From: Nicotiana tabacum
Lineage: Eukaryota > Streptophyta > Magnoliopsida > Solanales > Solanaceae
NCBI RefSeq assembly: GCF_000715075.1
Contig: NC_134094.1
Span: 82,661,120-82,725,119, forward strand
Reading direction: 5' to 3'
DNA: 64,000 bases
Part shown: positions 51,741-62,985 of the stretch, one piece after another
How the letters are laid out: the number at the start of each line of letters is the position of its first letter
Numbering within the stretch: position 1 is the stretch's first letter
The notes under the pieces: model-generated
The model's database searches: none
The model's input: the letters and a program-made list of their open reading frames with translations, nothing else
What the model was told of the DNA's origin: nothing
Made by a program: the position numbers and the translations under genes

Positions 51741-54675
51741 TGTCACGGCCCAAACTTTTGCACCGACGGGACCGTGATGGCACCTAACATTTCACTTGCT
51801 AGGCAAGCCAATGTTAGAAAAAACGTTAAACCAATTCCTTATTTCCATTTAGTAGATAACAATAATTAACTAAGATAAAATATAATAAGTGCGGAATATC
51901 ATAAAACTATATTAATTACTACCACCCAAATCTGGAGTCACAATTCACGAGCATTATAGAATTTACTACAAGTAATAGCTTGAAAGAAATACAAATGTCT
52001 GAATGAAAGAAAACAGTAGGACATAAAAGATAGACGGGGACTTCAAGGTCTATGAACGCCGACAGATCTATCTTGAGTCTTCGGACAGCGGACCAATAGC
52101 AAATCTCGATCAACCTGAGCGGGTATCAAAATCTGCACAGAAAGTGCAGAGTGCATCATCAGTACAACTGACCCCACGTACTGGTAAGTGTCGAGCCAAA
52201 CCTCGGCGAAGTAGTGACGAGGCTAAGGACAAGACACCCAGATATAACCTAAACAGTATTATCATGCTAGTGGCAACAACAGTAAATAAAGCAATAATAC
52301 AGAAATAATGGAAAGGGGACATACAATGGGGGAATACAACATAAAAAGTGAGAATAATGAAAAGACAGAATTAAATAGAAAATCCTTGAACGAATTGAGC
52401 AATTAAAACAACAAAGAAAAACTGCACGGCATCACCCTTCGTGCTTTTACTCTCAACCTCACCAAATAAATAAATAGAACAGCACGGCATCACCCTTCGT
52501 GCTTTTACTCTCAACCTCACCCAGATAAATAAATAGAACGGCACGGCATCACTCTTCATGCTTTTACTCTCAACCTCACCCAAATAAATAAATAAATAGA
52601 ATGACACGGCATCACCCTTCTTGCTTTTACTCTCAACCTCACCAAATAAATAAATATAACGGCACGGCATCACCCTTTATGCATTAAACCTCTCATAATA
52701 TACACGGCATCACCCTTCGTGCTTTACACTCTTCCTCACAATATGGATAATGCATGCACAACATCACCCTTCGTGCTTTATACTCCTCCTCACCAATCAA
52801 AAAATCAATAACAACGGATAGATAAGAGTATCACAAAGAAACCAGTATTTTACCCATAATCAATAGCACAATGTAATCTCAACCTTGAATCAATATTCGA
52901 AAGTTACCAAATCACAGTGAAACCAGATATGAGTCACCCAACATTTCAAATAACCCGCTAAGCATGGATAGTAGAATTTAAGGCTACAAAATAGACAAGC
53001 ATAGAATTTCACTCGCATGCTATGAATCGACAACGACGCATAGATGCTCGTTACCTCACCTATACATCGTATTTAACAACCAAACACGTAGCAAATGAAC
53101 ACATAATACCTATTCCCTCATGCCAAAGTTAGACACGACACTTACCTCGCTCCGAAGGCCACTTAATTCTCAATCACAGCTTTTTCTTAGGAATTAACCT
53201 CCAAACCACTCGTATCTATTCAAAAGTGACTCAATAATATCAAATATTGCTAAAGAAATCAATTATATTGCGTAAGTTAAATTTTTTCAAATTTTCCTCC
53301 AAAAAGTCGAAAAATATCGACCCTGGGCCCGCTTGGTCAAAACCCGAGGTTCGGACTGAAATTCTTTTACCCATTCACCCCCGAGCCTGAATATGTAATT
53401 AGTTTTGGAATTGACCTCAAATTGGGGTCTAAATCCTCAAATTTCGAAATTCCTAAGTTCTACCCAAAAATCCGAATTTCACCATAAAAATTCTAGATTC
53501 TAAGTTGAAATCTTGTTATAAGATGTAAAAGATTGAAAGAAAAGAGTTAGGAATCACTTACCTATGATTTGGGGAAGATTTGGTCTTTGTAAAATCGCCT
53601 CTTAAGGTTTAGGGTTTTGAAAATATGAAGAATGAATGAAAAATCTCGTCTAAGTCAAAAGTTATCAGCTGCGGATGTCGCATTTGCAACCTGAGCTTCG
53701 CAATTGCGAAGCTCGCAAATGCGAGATCCTTCACATTTCCGTTGCCTTCGCATTTGCGAAGAATATGTCGCATTTGCAGCAACTGGCCCATCGCATTTGC
53801 GGGTAGAAATTCGCATTTGCGAACATACCCTTCCCCAGACCCCCATCGCAATTTCGAGAACATGCTGGCCCAGGCCTTCTTCGCAATTGAGATAAATACC
53901 TCGCAATTGCCAGGCCTACTTTGTTCGCATTTGCGAAGCCTGATCTCGCAATTGCGAGATCAGAGGCTTGCTACAGACACCAGTTACACCAGCAATTCTC
54001 TACGTTCTAAAATCACTCCGTAGCCTATCCGAAACTCACCCGAGCCCTCGGGGCTCCAAACAAAATATGCACATAAGTCTAAAAATATCATACAAACTTG
54101 CTCGCGCAATCAAATCGCCAAAATAACACATAGAACTACGAATTTAGCACCAAATCAACTAAAATTCTCAAGAACACTTTAAAATTCATATCTTCTCAAT
54201 TGGACGTCCGGATCACGTCAAATCAACTCCGTTTCTCACCAAATATTACAAACAAGTCTTAAATGTCATAATGAACATGTACCGGGCTCCGAAACCAGAA
54301 TACGGACCCGACACTAACAATGCTAAACATCAATCAATTCTTAAAAATAATTAATTTTCATCAAAAAATCATAACTTGTGCTAGGGACCTCCGAATTTGA
54401 TTTCGGGCATACGCTCGGGTCCCATAATTCGATACGGACCCACCGGGACTGTCAAAATTTGGATTCGGGCCCGTTTACCAAAAATATTGACCGAAGTCAA
54501 CTAAAATTAACTTTTAAGGTATAAATTCTTATTTTCATCAATTTTTAACATAAAAGCTTTTCGGTAACCTGCCCGGACTGGGCACGCAAATCGAAAAGGG
54601 TAAAAATGAGATTTTTAAGGCTTAAGACCGCAAATTCGAGTTTTAAAACATAAGATGACCTTTTGGGTCATCACA
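51741..54675 (-). mobile_element. 5' LTR of element D, 2,935 bp
   Basis: Plus-strand left end TGTCACGGCCC, right end GGGTCATCACA followed by the duplication ATAAT. It would hold the promoter of the element, reading toward lower coordinates. Modules on the minus strand: palindrome cluster (53,678-53,960), GGTAAGT at 53,561 and 53,145, stem-loop (53,033-53,070), hairpin array (52,423-52,790) and TCTGTGCAG ending at 52,133. Long LTRs and this primer fit the Tekay/Del lineage. Confidence 0.95.
53033..53070 (-). other. Conserved LTR stem-loop (copy in LTR D2)
   Basis: On the minus strand, arm ACGATGTATAG pairs with CTATGCGTCGT through G-U pairs. The 3' copy (44,866-44,903) has CTATGTGTCGT; the one changed position still pairs (G-C against G-U). 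The loop holds GAGGTAACGAG here and GAGGTGACGAG in the 3' copy. Confidence 0.75.
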
Positions 54676-54680
54676 ATAAT

Positions 54681-55900
54681 TTAGCCAAAGCATCGGATCA
54701 CATGAACTATCTTAGCTTGCACTTATTCTCTTAAAGTCAACCACTGTTAAATTTAAGAAAATTTTATCCTCAATGTTAGTAATTAAAGATCCTAAGTATG
54801 ATAAATACTAAATTGGGAGGAATGGGAAGAAGATAGGGGTATAAATAAAAAGGAACACCGACACTTTCTTGTTGCTTTTAGAACCAAGTATATAATCTAA
54901 AAGAAAATGAAGATATATCGTTATAGCATAAATACTCATTGTTGGCAAATGAATAAATTTATTACAGTAATATTTGTACCCCTTTTTGAAAATGCATACA
55001 GATTAAAGACCCATTGGAGAAGTTCAACCTAGAATCCTTAAATTTTTAAGTTCTCGAGCTTTTAATCCTTTAATTTGTGCACATAGTCCTTTGGATATGA
55101 CCTTATTTCCTAGATTTTAGATTAAAAAATTCCAAACCAACAAAATTGTTTCTTAAAGTATATAGAAGAAATTTCTATTCAACTATTTTAGTATAGGATG
55201 GATCGACCTGAAAGTTTTACACAGCCCCCAATTCTAAGAGAAACTCATAACTTTAATTATTGGTTCTACATTAGCTTTAAGTCAGTACTTTTAGGTTTGG
55301 TGGGTTTTCATAGTGCTGTTACTTTGTGCTATTTTTTATTATGCTAATATACCACAACTTCTGATTGGATTAAGATTAAGTTTTTGGTAAAGACAAACTC
55401 CTATAAACAAAATTTAAGAGAGAACAGAAGCATATTTGTTGTAGTGCCGGACCAAAAAATTAACATGCTTATAGTATATTATATATAAATAAAAATAAAA
55501 TGAAAAAAGTAATTTCTGTTATATTTTTGCTATATTTCTTTAAAATCTCAGAGCTCCTACTCATGAGAAAAATGAAAAATCTTTCCCGCAAATATGAACG
55601 CAAAACAAAAATCAAAAAGAATATATATGATAGCCTCGAGAATTACTCAAGAGGAAGAGATAAAAAGAAATAAGAAGCTTGTGTTGGAAATACAGAGAGA
55701 ACAACCTAATTAAATTAGAAAAGCAAAAAGAAATTATTAAGGAAACAACAATGAAGCAAAAGAGAGTGGAAGCAAAAACCTAAAAGTAGAAAAATCGAAG
55801 TCAACAGAAAGAAATTTGAGCAAAAATTTAAAGGAAAACATACCTGGATGAGAAGATTAAGAGAAGAGTTGTTACTGGTTGCGTCTGTTTTTTTTTTCCC
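54681..55900. other. Intergenic spacer
   Basis: AT-rich DNA with no recognised gene or repeat. Confidence 0.35.
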
Positions 55901-55907
55901 GGTTAGA

Positions 55908-56243
55908 GATGAAAAACAAAATCGGATCCTTCTAGAGTTTCATTTTAACCATTGATGATACAATTACTATTTTGCCCCTAAATGAAGCTAGATTTGCAAA
56001 GATATCATTGGCCGACCATATTCTCTCTTCCATATAATAGAATTTTTTTCCCTGGTTAGAAATTCTTTCCCCTTCTCTCTTCTATATAATAGAAATTCTT
56101 TCCCCGATTAGAGATGAAAAACAAAATTGGATCCTTCTAGAGTTTCATTTTAACCATTGATGACACAATTACTATTTTGCCCCTAAATGAAGCTAGATTG
56201 GCAAAGATGCTATTGGTCGACCATCTTCTCTCTTCTTTATAAT
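55908..56243. repeat. Tandem duplication, period about 204 bp
   Basis: Copies at about 55,908-56,039 and 56,112-56,243 share GAGATGAAAAACAAAAT, GGATCCTTCTAGAGTTTCAT, ACAATTACTATTTTGCCCCT and AAATGAAGCTAGATT, differing at a few bases. It directly borders the broken 5' end of element E. Confidence 0.88.
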
Positions 56244-56285
56244 ATTTAATAATATAAATTATATATTTAATACACACACACACAC

Positions 56286-56406
56286 TGGAGTACTTTTTAC
56301 ACTATAAATTAAACTTTATCTATTTTTGTTCTGCATTTTCTTTTCCTTAGCAGCTTTATCTTTCATTTTCTTCTTTTAATTTATTGTTCTATTACCGTTC
56401 GTATCA
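56286..56406 (+). mobile_element. Truncated 5' LTR of element E
   Basis: Only about 121 bases remain, matching 60,924-61,044 of the 3' LTR (ACACTATAAATTAAAC, TAGCAGCTTTATCTTT, TTCTTTTAATTTA). It is preceded by a (CA)n run. The left 275 bases are missing. Confidence 0.85.
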
Positions 56407-56407
56407 G

Positions 56408-56419
56408 TGGTATCAGAGC
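56408..56419 (+). other. Primer binding site of element E (tRNA-iMet)
   Basis: TGGTATCAGAGC, one base after the LTR end CGTATCA. Confidence 0.92.
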
Positions 56420-56442
56420 AGATCTCGGGCTTTGCGGAATCC

Positions 56443-59400
56443 ATGTCGACTGAAATGAATGAGGTCATAAATGCTTTGCATAAAATATCCATGGACGTGT
56501 CAAGCTTTGCTGCTCGGCAACAACAACTGGAAGCTACACAAGAACAAATTAGTAGAAATCAGGAGAAAGCTTTGAGGGAGATTAGAAAGGTACTTAATGA
56601 GGTAATACATGGTAGCAGACGATCTGAAAGAGATAAAAACATAGCTCTCAGTGACGTAGGACAACATGGAGGTGAGATCTATGCTCCTCATGATAACCCT
56701 TTGATGAAAGGTTATAATTACGTATTTTAGTCATTTATTACACTCTAATTTACTGTATTTTAATTGAGTTTGAGCTTTAATCCCTAGTGTTTTGTACTAA
56801 TTGTGTGTTTTATGCCTTATAGGAGTGATTTCGAGCTATGTAGATGTTAGGGAATGAATTCAAGTGATTTGAATCTTTGAAATCTGAGTAAAAACCCAAA
56901 AAATTAATCCGAGATCGTGTTCGGGGATCAAATTTGATAGTTAAGAACGAACGAAGAATCGAGTAGGCATATTGCGCACTGTATAGTAAAATGCACATAA
57001 CTTTTCACTAAAACTCCATTTGAGCTCTACAATATATGGTTGGAAATCTAATTCAAAGGAATACAACTTTCAAGTTTTACGTTTTTTCAAATTCCAAACA
57101 TAACAGGATCAAAAGTGCGCGGCTGCGCACTGGCCGCGGATGTGAGGCAGAAACTGGCCAAAATCCGCGGCCAAATCCGTGGTTGAATCCGCGGTCGTGG
57201 ACGTCCTGACCTGGAAAAGTATCCTTTTTCACGTAGGAGAAGGTATAATTATTTGGAACCGACCCTACTTGGTATATATACATGGAAAAATGGTATTTTG
57301 AGTACTTTTGATATATTTTTTGACAAACTTTAGACCTAAGGAGGCAAGAACACACTAGGAGCAAGGCGGAGAATTCTTTTACAAGTTTCTCATTTCCTTC
57401 TTCCTATTTCTATTATTGGTTATGAATTCTAGTATTGTAGTTATGCATACTATTATGAATAGCTAATTTTTTATCTACGGTTTTGATGGAACCTTTTGTA
57501 GGATGAATTCTTGTTATGTTTTAATATAATTTAGCCTTTGATTGACTGTGCCTATTTATTATGTGTTGCTTGAGAAAGGATACATATTTAGGTGGTTGTT
57601 GAACAACGTCACTCCTAACATATGTGAGAAATTAATACAGTGAGTTTAAAGGTAGGTTTAGAAATAACAAAGCCTTGACATGGTCATAATGAGCAGTTAG
57701 ATAAAGCCAACTAGCGTAGTTCGAGAGAATATGTCTAGTAAATTATTATAGTTGTTCGAGAGAGAATTACGGCACCTAAAGTGCTCATGATCAGTAGAGA
57801 ATACATAGGTGAATTTGTAGGAAACATAGCGGGAAGGATTCCAACATTTGGAAAAATCATAACTCTAGACCTCCTAAATTTAATCTCCAACCCTTAGTAT
57901 CTTTAGTTGTTAATGTACTGCTTTAGTTTCTTAGTTAATTAGTTAGATATAAGAATCTTAATCTTTATAACTTAGAAATTTATTCAAGCTTGTCTTCTTA
58001 GCGATATTGAACAATTATAACGAAACCTTAGTTCTCTGTGGAATTCGACTCCGGACTTTTAGACCGGATTATATTTGCAGCGACCGCTTATCCTTTTTAG
58101 GACTAGAGTTGGGCGTGATCACCCTTCGATCTAGGTGAGCTTGCAACTCCTAGTTTCTCTAGAAATAATAGTACTGCTGTAAATGTCTCCCATTTCCCGG
58201 CTATTTCCCAAGTTAATTCTTTAGCCCCAAGCACTATGCCAACCGGAGCTCTTGTAGCTTCAGTAGCACCACTTAGTCACACTCTCATGACTCAAGGCTC
58301 CCAAGTTCACCCTAACTCTAGTAGAATACTAATGGTGCCCCAACCTCCTATACAATCCTATATGTTTTACACCCAAAGATCATAGAATTTCAAATCACCC
58401 TACCCTAGAGCTGAAACATTTCAACCACAACCCTTGAGCATTCCACATAGCCAGGGCATTAGCTACCCTGCTATTCAGCACTTGAGCCAAGGGTCACCAG
58501 TAGGATTTCAACCTCCATACACTTCTTTTTACCAAACACAGCCATACCCCACTACCTATTACACTCAGAACACACATATACCACCACCTTAATACCACCA
58601 AATTCCTTATACAACAACCACTCATCATTATCAGAATAATCCTGTTACCAATCCCAATGTACCCTTACCTAACTTACCCTTTACCAAATACAACAAGGTT
58701 GAATTTTTAAAGTTTAATGGGGAAGACTTGAGGACATGGTTGTATAAGGTAGAACAGTTTTTTGCTGATGAGGAAGTCACAATTAAACAGAAGATGAAGT
58801 GGTGTCATTGCACATTGAGGGTGATGCCCTACAATGGCATCTAGGGTACATGAGGAGTAGAGGACATATGCCTATTCCAACATGGGAAGAATACTTATGG
58901 GCTCCATGTGATAGTTTTGGAGCTGAATCTCAGACCCCAAGACAGAACTTATAAATGTTAAGCACACAGATTGAGTCAAAGACTATTAAAAAGTTTTTGT
59001 TAGTATAAGGACCGGGATTAATTTGTCTGTGGAGCATGCTATTAGTATCTTTTGAATAATTTGAAACATGAGCTTAGCAATGCAGTGAATATAGGAAATC
59101 CTTGTAGACTGCCCCAAGCTAACTATCTAGCCATACATGAAGCCAGCTTTGTTACACAAAGCAAGGCTATCAAAGGTGCATATAAAGGGCATGCTTCCTC
59201 AAGAGGCTCTCAAGGTCAAGGATCTGGAGGAATGTCTAGAAGTAATTTACCTAACTACAAGAAACCAATCATTACAGCTTTTGTTAATAATAGAAGAAGG
59301 AGACTAACACCAGCAGAAATGGATGAGAAGAGAGCCAATGGGATATGCTTTTTTTGTGATGAAAAATTTGTGTCTGGCCACAAATGTAAGGCAAAAAGGC

Positions 59401-59446
59401 AAATCTATTCGCTAGATATAGGAGAAGAAAGCTTCACTTCACAATA
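56443..59446 (+). pseudogene. gag of element E, split by a solo LTR
   Basis: The N-terminal part (56,443-56,697) encodes MSTEMNEVINALHKIS and a coiled-coil-like stretch rich in Gln, Glu and Arg. A solo LTR then interrupts it (56,702-58,121). It resumes with a Pro/Gln/Tyr-rich linker (58,380-58,690) and a capsid block starting VEFLKFNGEDLRTWLYKVEQ (58,700), which is broken by stops and a shift. A zinc knuckle-like CFFCDEKFVSGHKC at about 59,349-59,390 closes it, preceded by LTPAEMDEKRANGI. That knuckle form is typical of chromoviruses of the Reina/Galadriel type; lineage is tentative. Confidence 0.82.
56702..58121 (+). mobile_element. Solo LTR, 1,420 bp, inserted in the gag of element E
   Basis: Starts TGATGAAAGG and ends GGGCGTGATCA, so its ends are TGAT ... 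ATCA, and it is flanked by CCCTT on both sides (56,697-56,701 and 58,122-58,126). The right part carries AATTCGACTCCGGACTTTTA and GCAGCGACCGCTTATCC, resembling LTR ends of a gypsy family seen in Solanaceae. No internal domain remains, so the two LTRs of a former full element recombined. Minus-strand open frames in it are not genes. Confidence 0.88.
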
Positions 59447-60600
59447 AGAGCCAGGGGATGAGAAAGAATGCCTTGAGGTTCAAGAGCTTGAAGAAGAACC
59501 ATCTGAGAATTGTGAGATCTCTCTAGAAGCTCTTAATGGTTCAAAGGGGTATAGGACACTCAAGATCCAAGGATTCACTGAGCAAAATCCAATAAATATT
59601 CTCATTAATTGTGGTTCCACCCATAAGCTTATCAATGAGAAGGCAGCTATGAGGATGTGGTACAAAATTCATCAAATAGGATGTCTCATTAGCAGATGGG
59701 AGAGTCATTCAATCTATAAAGGAAAGTAAGCAGTTCAATTGGCTAATGCAAGGAACCATGTTCCAATATGAATTCTTAGTACTTTCTATAGAAAGTTGTG
59801 ATGTAGTACTTGGTATCCAATGGTCGAGTAAGCTGGGAGACATCAAGGTCAATTTTGAGAAGCTGTGGATGCAATTTGTGTATCAGGGGAAAACTATGAC
59901 ACTGCAAGGGATCCAACTTTCTTTTAAAACTGTAGATGCCAAGGCACTTCACAAGATATCAGTGTATACTGCTCAGATTTTCATGATTAGAGTTTGCATA
60001 GAGAAAAATGTTGAAGTTGAGCAACCAGACATAGCTGCGGAAAGGACAGTGGAAATTCAACAGGTGCTAGATGGATACAAGGAATTATTTGAGGAGCCTA
60101 AACAATTACCTCCTTCCAGGGGAGTATTTGACCATCATATTCCCTTGTTAGAAGGCAACAACCCTGTGAAATCAAGGCCTTACAGGTACTCACCTATACA
60201 GAAAGATGTGATAGAAAAGATGGTGCAAGAAATATTAAGTCAATGCATAATTTAGTATAGTTCCAGCTCATATGCATCACCTGTGGTTCTGGTGGGAAAA
60301 AAGATGGCTCTTGGAGATTGTGTGTGGATTATAGGGTTCTAAACAAGGTCACTGTGAAGGATAAATTCTCAATATCCATCATTGAGGAGTTATTGGATGA
60401 ATTAAGGGCTTCACAAGTCTATTCCAAGATAGATTTAAGAGCTGGTTATCACCATATTAGAATGGCTCCCTCAGATGTCCACAAAATAATATTTAAAACT
60501 CACTCAGGATACTATTAGTACCTAGTGATGCCCATTGACTTAACTAATGCTCCTTCCAGCTTTCAGGGGTTAATAAATCATATTTCTTAAGATTCGATTC
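59447..60600 (+). pseudogene. pol fragment of element E: protease and reverse transcriptase, internally deleted
   Basis: The protease region has TLKIQGFTEQNPINILINCG (about 59,555-59,615); the catalytic Asp expected in the D-S/C-G motif is Asn. A clean frame (59,746-60,255) follows, with the SCDVVLGIQWSSKLGDIKVN block and the linker leading into the polymerase. Reverse-transcriptase blocks: CVDYRVLNKVTVKDKFSI (60,319), SKIDLRAGYHHIRMAPSDVH (60,424) and, after a stop, LTNAPSSFQGLIN (60,540). It then breaks at about 60,580 and jumps to a short stretch before the 3' LTR. The catalytic FVDD/FIDD part, RNase H and integrase are deleted. Confidence 0.85.
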
Positions 60601-60635
60601 CCTTCTTTCCTTTATTGAGGACAAGGAAGATTTCA

Positions 60636-60645
60636 ACAAGGGGGA
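60636..60645 (+). other. Polypurine tract of element E
   Basis: CAAGGGGGA just before the 3' LTR start TGATACGAG (60,648). Confidence 0.75.
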
Positions 60646-60647
60646 TC

Positions 60648-61044
60648 TGATACGAGCTGAAGAATGTATAGCTTCCGAAGGTTGTACATTAGGTTTAAAA
60701 GATAGGGTGTGGCAGGTAAGTTAGTTATCGTTATATGTTGGGACTAGGTTTTGAGTTATTCACTTAGGTCTCTTTATATTTACTTTATAGTTATCAGTAA
60801 ATGCATATTGACCGCGACAATTATCCTTGTCTGTTATTAATGGGGTCCGATAGGATGATAAGAATTGCCACACAGGAGCATAGGATATTTGTAGATTCCC
60901 TTTCTTCTTTCCTTTATAAGCATTGTATTGGAGTCCTTTTTGCACTATGAATTAAACCCTACCTATTTTTGTTCCACATTTTCTTTTCTTTAGCAGCTTT
61001 ATCTTTTCTTCTTTTAATTTAGTGTTCCACTGCCGGTCGCATCA
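60648..61044 (+). mobile_element. 3' LTR of element E, 397 bp
   Basis: Starts TGATACGAGCTGAAG and ends CCGGTCGCATCA. Its last 121 bases match the remaining 5' LTR. Its short length fits small-LTR chromoviruses. Confidence 0.85.
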
Positions 61045-61663
61045 ATGTAGAAGAAAAATCAAGCTTCTTTTTCAGTGAAGATCCAAAAACCTCCATACTT
61101 TGCACGAAGTATTTTAAATCGATCTCATAAGAGGTCCATATATATTGCCCTTCATTATAATGAATCATGCAGGATGAGATTCACATAAAAGAAAAGTCAA
61201 ACCTTTGATTAACTTGATAGAATGATGGTTTTGAATTGGGGTGATTAGGGTTTTAAGAGGAGAGGAGCATTAGAGTTTCAGATGCGACTGAAAGGATGGG
61301 CTCGGATCAAATAGGTAACCGACCGGGTCAAGGTTTTGGGTGGTTTGGTTTGGGACTAAGGTATTGGGCTTTGGCTTATTGGACCATTTTGATCCAAAAT
61401 TTGGCCCTTTTTTGGGCTAATTATAAAAATACCTATTATTAACATATAAATAATTTATATAATATCAAATAAAGATATAAAATATTATTTCATACAAATA
61501 CTATGGTATAAATATAGTTCATTGGGACATAAAAATATAAAATCTTATTTTGTCAAAGAATGGTAAAAATTATAATTAATTGTAATAGACATAGGCTATT
61601 ATTGTAAAATGATACGAATAATATAAATTATGATAAAATCATAAAAGTCTCATTCTTAATTTC

Positions 61664-61720
<57 letters not shown>

Positions 61721-62049
61721 CTTCAAATATTTTAATATTATTTTGTTTGACTAATCATAATTAATTTTAAAAGTACAATAAATTACTCTGATATTATGCA
61801 AAAATACTAAATTAAATCATTTATCTACCCAAAATAATTACATAGATATAGCAACTATTTGTAAGACAAGTTGCTTTTTTGATATTTTTGTTATTTAACC
61901 AAAAGTATCCATGTACAAAACGCTTGCTCTTTGGACTCTAGAGTCAGGACTAGTCAAAAATACCCAAAAATATATTAAGCATTTTCTATGACAAAATAGA
62001 TCATTGGCCTATGACACCTAGTAGTAGGGATAACAATTCAACTTATCAA
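61045..62049. other. Intergenic spacer with (TA)n microsatellite
   Basis: AT-rich DNA; (TA)n at about 61,666-61,716. A minus-strand AAACCCTAATCACCCCAATT at about 61,240 could be from a gene leader, but no coding exon was found. Confidence 0.4.
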
Positions 62050-62980
62050 TAATTGGTTTTCACTTGTAATAAACTTGCCCTACAACGTGAAGTTGTAGAG
62101 TTATTTCTCTAACTCTAGCGGCATTCTCTCCGCTTGTCTGCTGGAACTGACGACAATTTTTTTCCATCCATATATGATGAACTGCAGCTGCAAACACAAA
62201 TGCCAGTATAAGAGAAATATAATTTCTACTTTTCACCTTGATGGATAGCTAGTTAACCTCATCATTCCATTGACCAATTTGCCTATTGATTTCTAGACAA
62301 TTTAGGAGTTTCTGCCATATAAACCTGCAATAAGAGCACTCACAGAATAAGTGGGAATGTGTTTCTTCTACACCATCTGTACATAGGACTCATATACCAG
62401 AATCTTGATACCCCATCATGATAATCTTTCTACTGTGGAGAGTTTGTTGTGGATCACCAGCCACATTATAAACTAGTGCTTAGGGACCACTCATATACTG
62501 AGAGCTATTGCTTTCCAAGTAACTTTTGAAAACTGAGGGAGACAACTAAGGCATGTTTTTTATGCTATATTGTCCACCTATAGTATAAGAGTGTAGAGTT
62601 GCCAGGCCTCTAGGTAGCCAACTTTTAGCCTCAATGATCTTCCTTACAACCCAGATAGCTTGCTTTAGTATTTCCATGATATTCATTTTTTTTTGCCCTT
62701 TATGTAGTGCAAAAGCTTGTCTTTCTTATTTTCAACAGCCCATAGTAGCTTCATGATAGCAGCTTTGTTCTACAAGGCAAATTGAGAATGTTTAGACCTC
62801 CAATTGATCTAGGTTGGCATAGTATGTCCCAAGCATATGGGATTGTTTTGCATTATCCTTTGCACCCTGCCAAAGAAACTTTCTACATATACCAGTCTCT
62901 ACCTTAATCACCTTCTTGGGGAGAAAGAAGATTTGAGCCCAGTAGATTTTATTTTCAAATAACACACTTTTAAAGATTTA
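62050..62980 (-). mobile_element. LINE (L1-type) 3' fragment with zf-RVT domain
   Basis: Minus-strand translation, with frame changes, gives the C-terminal part of a plant LINE ORF2. Seen are CKTIPYAWDMLCQPRSIGGL and NILNLP (about 62,770-62,880), the zf-RVT zinc domain GVEETHSHLF, ECSYCRFIW and LLNCLEI (about 62,300-62,380), and AAVHHIWMEKNCRQFQ (about 62,150). Many stops break it. The polymerase core is missing, consistent with 5' truncation typical of LINEs. No poly(A) tail was identified at the lower end. Confidence 0.8.
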
Positions 62981-62985
62981 TAATA

